DNA from: Orychophragmus violaceus
Taxonomy: Eukaryota > Streptophyta > Magnoliopsida > Brassicales > Brassicaceae
Direction: 5' to 3'
DNA: 64,000 nucleotides
Assembly (NCBI GenBank): GCA_030180135.1
Contig: CM058234.1
Span: 7,995,543-8,059,542, forward strand
Positions within the stretch are counted from its first letter, which is position 1, and each line of letters opens with the position of its first letter. The position numbers and the translations under genes were made by a program. The notes under the pieces were generated by a model that did not search any database, was not told the DNA's origin, and saw only the letters and a program-made list of their open reading frames with translations. Below, piece by piece: positions 58,203 to 64,000 of the stretch.

Positions 58203-58618
58203 TGTATCGATCGATGCATACTTGCAACGATCGACACACTCAAACCACAATCAAATTTGGTTTCCGGTTCAATCCAATTCAACCGAAACCAACCAACTGA
58301 ATCGATCGATGCACCCAGTGCGTCGATCGGTACAGTGCGAGTTTTTGCTGTGCATCGATCGACACAAGCTTAGTGACGATCGATGTTATGCGAACAACCC
58401 AAAAGATTTTACGAGTTTTCGCTCTGTGTCGATCGACGCACGCTTTGCATCGATCGACACACTGCGATAAGTCCTTAGTTTATTTTGTGAGTTTTCGCTC
58501 TGTGACGATCGACGCATGCTTTGCATCGATCGACACACTGCGACAAACCCTAAAATTTAACGTGTTATTTCGCGGCGTGTCGATCGACACATCCAATGCA
58601 TCGATCGACACAGTGCGA
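58203..58618. promoter_or_regulatory. Twelve-core CGATCG palindrome array, Copia-3 leader
   Basis: Six consecutive pairs with core spacing 20-21 bp, e.g. TCGC, TGTGTCGATCGACGCA, CGCTT, TGCATCGATCGACACA, CT, GCGA at 58427-58467. The unit repeats with variation about every 70 bp. It is the densest array in the window, between the primer site and gag. Confidence 0.82.
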
Positions 58619-58759
58619 TTTCAACAGTTTCATCGTTTTCAACAGAGACAAAAATCCGAGATTTATTCTATGAAACACGATTTTAACAGGCAATATACAG
58701 ATCAACAACATCAAGTTTCGATTTTATATTACCAAATTTAATAGCTAAACCCTAACAAC

Positions 58760-58771
58760 GCTCTGATACCA
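58760..58771 (-). other. Copia-3 primer binding site
   Basis: Minus strand TGGTATCAGAGC, one base after the 5' LTR; perfect initiator-tRNA-Met type site. Confidence 0.88.
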
Positions 58772-58772
58772 C

Positions 58773-59455
58773 TGTTGGATCTCCTAGGATCTAGGGTTTG
58801 ATATATTGAATGAAAACCAACCTCGTTCTTACCTTTCTGGCAGCGGAATAGAGATGGTGAACGAGATCAGTGGAGCAACGCAATCGCCTTGCCTCTACCA
58901 GATACACAAGCACGCTCACTGGAAACGGGATGCTAGTGCCGGATCGTGTGGGATCTCAGAGTTTGTTTCTGCTTTTCTGTCAGAGGAAAAAGGAGATGGC
59001 TAGGGTTCAGGTCGACCATATATGCCTATATATATCGACCTTAAAATGACCTCACAAACCGTCGGATAAGACCCGACTTCGCTGCGTCATTAACCCGATA
59101 TGCAACGATCGACACACTCATAGCATCGATCGTTACACCTCCACGAAAAGCCTGCATCGATCGATACACTCATGTATCGATCGACACACTTATCATAAAA
59201 CTCTAAGTCAATATGTATCCAATACATATCAACATGATCATTACCATAATGATCATTTCCACATTCTTGCTTCCAGTTTGCTTAGGTGTGTGACCCTATA
59301 GGATCATATAATACTGGTAGTAAGTCTACAACTTACAGACTGCAAGAGGCTTGTAGCAAAACATTGCAACCACCCAGTATTATACGAATGTCTGATCTCG
59401 ACACACAACTAGACAGGAGTGAATACAAGTGTGATTTCAGGACACTATCCCAACA
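58773..59455 (-). repeat. Copia-3 5' LTR
   Basis: 683 bp; in minus-strand order U3, palindrome cluster 59190-59102, TATATATA at 59034-59027, then R/U5 to 58773. Confidence 0.95.
59027..59190 (-). promoter_or_regulatory. Copia-3 promoter: palindrome cluster then TATA
   Basis: Two palindrome pairs at 59190-59102, about 67 bp upstream (minus-strand sense) of TATATATA at 59034-59027. Confidence 0.65.
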
Positions 59456-59460
59456 CATGG

Positions 59461-60011
59461 ATGGACTCTTGCCGGAGATCCATCAGGGGATGACAGATGG
59501 TAGAGAGCTTGGAGAGTACAGCCTGGTGTTGATGGCTGCTCGCTATGCAGAGGCTGTGGAGAGGAACCAGAGAGACTTGGTCTACAGACAGCAGGTGAGA
59601 GAGAGGAACCATAGAGATGAGGCCATCAGACAGCAAGTGATGACAGAGCAGCAGATTGCATGGGACCATGAGCAGAGGCTAAGACAGCAGCAGGAAGCCA
59701 ATGATTATGAGTGGTTGAGGGAGCAGCAGACTACTCGAGAGTGAGTACATAAAAGTTTGAGCCAGGAGCAGGCTGAGTGGGAACACGATCAGAGACTCAG
59801 GCAGCAACATGATGCCGTAGATCAGGAGTGGTTAGATCGCCACCGGGCTGCACGTGAAGAGATGCAGGAGCAGGCAGCAGTACCGCCAATGATCACCATT
59901 TCGGATTCAGAGCCGGATTCTTACCCAGAGGAGTACCAGAGTGATGCAGATCAGGTGTATCGAGGCGACATGGTTTTTGAGTACCGGACCCCAGGATCAC
60001 CGAGTGGCTAG
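59461..60011 (+). pseudogene. Coiled-coil protein of the pol-less element, 3' part
   Basis: Same frame as 51527-52151 after Copia-3: LLPEIHQGMTDGRELGEYSLVLMAARYAEAV, then a strongly charged, Gln/Arg-rich helical stretch. A motif of about 37 residues occurs twice: WDHEQRLRQQQEANDYEWLR, and WEHDQRLRQQ followed by a QEWLD block. A TGA at 59742-59744 separates the copies. The frame ends with an acidic tail and TAG at 60009-60011. It reads as a coiled coil. No similarity to known gag domains was recognised; it may be an unusual gag or an accessory protein. Confidence 0.6.
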
Positions 60012-60306
60012 AGTCAGGGGATTTGGGGATTGTTAGCAGTATGGCATAATTGTTTTTTTTTTGTTTTGAGTTTTTTCCGCGGTTTTCACGTAGCTGGTTA
60101 TTCTCCTATTTTATTTATTCAAACTATATAGCCCTACCCCCTTCTATTATATTTATTCTTTTATTATCTCGTGCCTTCCCGTTCGGACTTTCCTTAGCAC
60201 AAGTCTCCACACCCCGAGCATAACGGTACCCTTGAATTTAGAAGTGACTGGGAAAACGCGAACTTCAGAATTCGGAACGAATTCTTTTCAAGGGGGAAGG
60301 GAGAAT
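60012..60306 (+). other. 3' noncoding part of the pol-less element
   Basis: T-rich noncoding sequence ending in the purine tract AAGGGGGAAGGGAGAA (60290-60305), which abuts the right LTR. Confidence 0.6.
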
Positions 60307-61797
60307 TGTAACATACCCAAACCACCAGCCCAAAAATTTTGTATAAAAAGAAGGAAGCCCAGCCCAAAATACCAAAGCCCACTTGCCTTTTTCTGAAAAC
60401 CTTATGCTCCTCTTCCTTTTTCCTTATAAATAGAACTTCCATTCTTCACAAACCCTATTCTAAACTTTCTCAGGCGAAGCCCTGACGAGATCCTGAGCCG
60501 TTTGAAGCCACAGCAAACCCTATCCGTGTTTTCTCTCTCTCTCTCCCCTTTGCACCAGGTAACCTCCGAACCCTAGATCTAAAGGTTTTCAAAGAAAAAC
60601 GTGTTGTTTTCATCATAACTTTAAAAATACCCCAAATCCCAAGAAACCGAGCACACCATTGTAACCAGACGAGGCGAATCCGGATCCACCAGCGGTTCGC
60701 CGAGGAGACGCCGCACGCGCCACCACGCGCCAGAGAGAAGTCGGGCGCGTGAGATCCACGCGCCGTCACGCGCCGGCGGAGAGCCGCCCTTGACCGTCGC
60801 CGCTTGACCGTTGACCGGTCGGATCGGGTCGGGTCAGATCAGACCGGTTTAATCCAATTATACCTGGTTCGGTCCGGTTCGATTTAATTTGATTTCAATT
60901 CCTAATTCCAATTTCAATCCCAGTTTAGATCGGTTAAGTGGTTTGAACTGGGAAACTTTATTCGATCATATCTAGCTCATCCTAGGTTCGAACTAAGCGA
61001 AACAAAAGCCTAATCCACTTGATTTTTCATCCTCTTTCTAGATCTGATGTCCGTTTGGGCTAATGGAGCTTCTAAATTACGCTTTTGCCAGTTTTTTGGC
61101 CAAAGTGAGGACCGGTTGTGATCTCCCTTGCTCTATCTCAATTTCGGACGATAGTTCTTTGTTAATACCGTCTTCCTAGGTAGTGTAGGGTAGTATGGTA
61201 CCAATGTGATTGCTTGAGAACGTAGAATGCTAGGTTATCGCTTAAACCGAAAAACGTTATGTGTGCGTGATGGATATGCTTGGTAGAACTGTGCTAGGGC
61301 TTTGCGTGTAGGGCGTGGGACGTCCTTGATCGTCGGAGGAGGGTTTTGGCGAGCCTTCCCGTGTTGTGGTTCGTGGGACGTACCGTGCGTGAGACGCACT
61401 GTGTGAGTGGACGAGGCCATGTAGGTGTTCAGAAGTGTGGACTGAGAGCCCGTGTGCACGAATAGACTTAGAATTGTGTGGTGAAGCCTTCCGGTGATGT
61501 TTGCAAGATGATATTAGCCTAGTACTAGAATTCGTAATTGTGTGGCGTAAGACGGGATCGCGGATTCTTTAAATCCATCATCGCTGGGTAATTGTGTTTG
61601 AAACAATAACTCAGTCCTTTTTCCCTTTCCCTGTCCCCGTTTTTCTTGCAGGTCCAGATGCGGGATTGATCGATCGTGTGAAGTCATTGGTGGCCGGATT
61701 CCTGAGATAAATTGAGAAGACCTCTCGGTCAGACCAAAACCGGTTCGACGGAAGCCCTAATGCCGCGTCTCCGATTCGCCGGGAGACGGGTATTATA
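60307..61797 (+). repeat. Right LTR of the pol-less element
   Basis: 1491 bp from TGTAACATACCC to GGTATTATA, without the Helitron. A TTATAAATAG near 60424 is a likely TATA box. Confidence 0.88.
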
Positions 61798-62290
61798 AAA
61801 AAAGTTATTACTTTAACTATATATTTTTTTATTTCGCATATGCACTTTGGATCCACTATAGTAACAACATTTTTTCAGAACATTTTAGTCATAGTTGTCT
61901 TTTGATTTCAAGGGTATTCGAAAATCATATTCACATTTAAGTAGTTAACCCAACGATTTTCCATTTTTTTCTAACCCGATGTTTGATATCATGTTAACTA
62001 CAATATGTTCCCTATGTTGAAATCATGTTCTAGCAATTAGTAAACTATAAAAATCGATATAAGAGGGCTCAAAACGATTATAATAATAATAATTTTTATA
62101 GTAACGTGCTTTGCATTCTCTATTGTTTAAGAGCATACACTGAAATTGATGAACATTTAAAAGCAAAACACAAACATAAGAATCTAAACTAGCTACTACT
62201 AAAAGAGAATCCTATATGTACATTTGTGATCTCTTCCAGGAATCAGAACATATCCAAGAAGCAAAAGAAAGATTTTGGATGTCTGATTTA
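61798..62290. other. AT-rich intergenic, no gene seen
   Basis: Starts with the AAAAA duplication and continues as unremarkable AT-rich sequence. Confidence 0.5.
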
Positions 62291-62876
62291 ATTAGGAGTG
62301 GTCGGAGAAATTCTTATTATTATCAGTCCAGCAAAGAAGAATGACGACGCATCTTCTTATGATGTAAAAGCGAGCTCTTTGTTCTCTTACAAACCTCCCA
62401 CACTTCCTCGCGAAACCGTGTCTCCCTTGATTCTTCTGTCTCAACGAGCTCGTGACTCTCGACGCGCCTCCATCATCGTCTCCGAAGGTTTCCTTATTGG
62501 ACGATGGTTTCCATCTCTTGCTCAGCTTAAACTGCGGTGAGTTTGCTGATGATCGAGTCATTTCACTGATATTTCTGATCTGGCTTCGGAAGATTCTTGT
62601 TGGAGTTTGGTGGATGTGGAATCTATTAATCTTGAGCAAGGGAGATTCAACAGAGTTAAAGAGAAGAGTAGAAGAGTTATGGAGGAGAGTTTAGGGTATA
62701 CTTGCTCATTTATAATGGTGTCACAAGTAAATATCGTTTTAGAAAACAAAAATGGCTTGACGAGAAAGGAATCTTTTTTCCTTTTACTTTACTCAATAGA
62801 TCTTCCATTTATTAACATTAAAAAAAATAGTTGCTCAAAAAAGAAAAAAAAAATGAACATTAAAATAATCTATTAA
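62291..62876 (+). other. Possible gene fragment, unidentified
   Basis: GC content and codon-like composition rise here. An 80-codon plus-strand frame (62298-62540: LPRETVSPLILLSQRARDSR..) is followed by a second frame with ISDLASEDSCW and LEQGRFNRVKEKSRRVMEESL (about 62560-62700). They could be two exons or a frameshifted remnant. No family recognised. Confidence 0.3.
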
Positions 62877-64000
62877 AAACTTCTATAACTTTTTCTTTGT
62901 TTTGTTTCTTTCAAATTCCTTGTTTAAATAGAAAAGATCTCACTAGCTCACTAATAGACAAAAATGTTAGAAAATAGTATTGTTTAAAATTGAAAAACTG
63001 GTACAGAAGTCAGGAAATTGGAAAAAGCTCAAGCGGGAAGAGAGATTTTAATGCAAAAAGGAGCAAATCTAACTCACTGACCCTTTTCTCTGCAACTGTA
63101 ACTGTTTGTTGCTTTCTCAGTATATTCCACCAATGACGGTCATATTCACTCCAACACAAAAATAACCCAAACCCACAATAAAAGGAAAATAATTTAAACA
63201 ATATACGATATGAATTAAACTTGCTAGAAAATATTCAAATTTTTAAATTTGTCTAAAAAAATTTCAACATTATTTTGATTGTCTTTTAAATATTCTAATT
63301 TTTATTTTTATTTTGATATCTAATTTTAACTATGGTTAGGTTACCTTATTAACGGTGTTTAAAATTCGGTGTCGAAATAATAAAATTTGAATGTTGAAGT
63401 ATTCAAAAGACAACTAAAATAATGTTGGATATTTTCTAGACAACGTTAAAAGGTTAAGTATTATCTGGCAAATGCAATTCATGGAATGTATTTTGAAAGT
63501 TTGTTCTCTTTACCATTATATAGATTCTTAGTTATGCTTAATGTCAATTTTGGAGGTGAGTTTAGCACTCTATTTCACACAGATCGATCTGTCAAGCTCA
63601 ACCACAATTATTAAATTAATCTTTGTGAAAGTTCACTTTCAGCAATCGGCACCATTTTTTGGGACTTAGAATATCTTCATACGATAAAAAGGAGATAGGC
63701 AATGACGGAATCACCAATCTCTTCAAAAAAGCACGAAAAAACGACACCAACGACAACAACAAAGGAGAACAGAAAAGCAAGAGATCTAGCTCAAGGTGCC
63801 AACACAGAGCGATGGAGTCTACACTAACTTGACACCCACATGATTAAAAGTCATGAGCAACACGGCAACAACACGAACATAAAGTAGAGAGGGACGACTG
63901 CAATCTTAGAGATGCAAGTCCAACAAGAAAGGTATCAGCCGAATTGCAAGAATGAGCAAAGATCCGACCAATCAACAAAGACAAATGTGAATGTGGAATC
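62877..64000. other. AT-rich intergenic to window end
   Basis: No coding frame, RNA gene or bounded element recognised. Around 63225-63440, TTCAAATTTTTAAATTTG and related AT-rich motifs form weak inverted repeats. Confidence 0.4.

Larger units (their letters stand above)
52152..59455 (-). mobile_element. Copia-3: Ty1/copia element inside the pol-less element
   Basis: 7304 bp, target duplication CATGG (52147-52151 and 59456-59460). LTRs of 682 and 683 bp differ at about 12 sites (about 1.7%). On the minus strand: primer site TGGTATCAGAGC (58771-58760), leader with a 12-core palindrome array, gag, protease, integrase, RT, RNase H, a conserved 3' noncoding region, and a purine tract AAGTGGGAGAT at the 3' LTR. 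LTR segments and coding frame resemble Copia-2, so they are sister families; this one could once have supplied enzymes to Copia-2. Confidence 0.95.
48702..61797 (+). mobile_element. Pol-less LTR retrotransposon (LARD-like) with two inserts
   Basis: LTRs 48702-51316 (1585 bp without its Helitron) and 60307-61797 (1491 bp), flanked by AAAAA on both sides. Primer site TGGTATCAGAGCC at 51320-51332; purine tract AAGGGGGAAGGGAGAA at 60290-60305. Without the Helitron and Copia-3 the internal region is only about 1.68 kb. It encodes a coiled-coil protein but no protease, RT or integrase, so movement must have depended on another element. The left LTR begins CG instead of TG, a terminal mutation. The LTRs differ at several percent of sites. 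Confidence 0.85.

Noticed and set aside
58203..58618. CRISPR-like repeat-spacer array
   Set aside because: Regularly spaced palindromes look array-like, but this is plant nuclear DNA, the spacers are too short and there is no cas context.
58159..58741. Open frames rich in SID and CIDRH across the Copia-3 leader
   Set aside because: They arise from translating the CGATCG palindrome array, whose variants avoid stops in several frames; position and lack of domains argue against coding.

Overview
This is nuclear plant DNA, almost certainly from a Brassicaceae species. The only complete conserved gene matches Arabidopsis FKBP20-1. Beside it lie two decayed copies of SDIR1, its neighbour in Arabidopsis (At3g55520/At3g55530, from memory). 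The long AT-rich intergenic DNA, Arabidopsis-style Helitron ends and the retrotransposon lineages fit the same family.

Layout. 0-13 kb is the genic end: the 3' part of a pepsin-like aspartic protease (+), a Helitron remnant, a hAT-type MITE with a perfect 8-bp target duplication, SDIR1 pseudogene A (+), an LTR scrap and a GC-rich repeat, an intact intronless F-box gene (+), SDIR1 pseudogene B (+), five-exon FKBP20-1 (-), and two GC-rich retroposon-like blocks. 13-18.5 kb is gene-free AT-rich DNA with a MITE, a three-copy ~620-bp tandem repeat and simple repeats.

18.5-62 kb is a nested retrotransposon cluster. Copia-2 (18521-25588, -) keeps an intact gag but a ruined pol. Copia-1 (25706-44168, +) is broken by an Athila/Tat-like Gypsy element (27792-37642, -) and by a 3.47-kb solo-LTR-like insertion (38349-41818). 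A Harbinger-like element (44898-46430) carries a captured piece of a phosphopantothenate-cysteine ligase gene. A pol-less LTR element (48702-61797, +) carries a 1.03-kb Helitron in its left LTR and Copia-3 (52152-59455, -) in its coding region. Each LTR insertion has matching 5-bp target duplications (GCCTT, CTATC, GTTGT, ACTGC, AAAAA, CATGG). LTR divergence judged by eye agrees with the nesting order.

The most unusual signal is a recurring module: two CGATCG-centred palindromes about 21 bp apart, often bracketed by TCGC...GCGA. It occurs in three retrotransposon families from two superfamilies (Copia-2, Copia-3, Gypsy). In each it lies just upstream of the LTR TATA box and again in the leader; in the Gypsy element it is also inside the gag-pol reading frame. 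It looks like a shared cis-regulatory module. I know of no described function.

All exon boundaries, repeat copies and divergences were read by eye.
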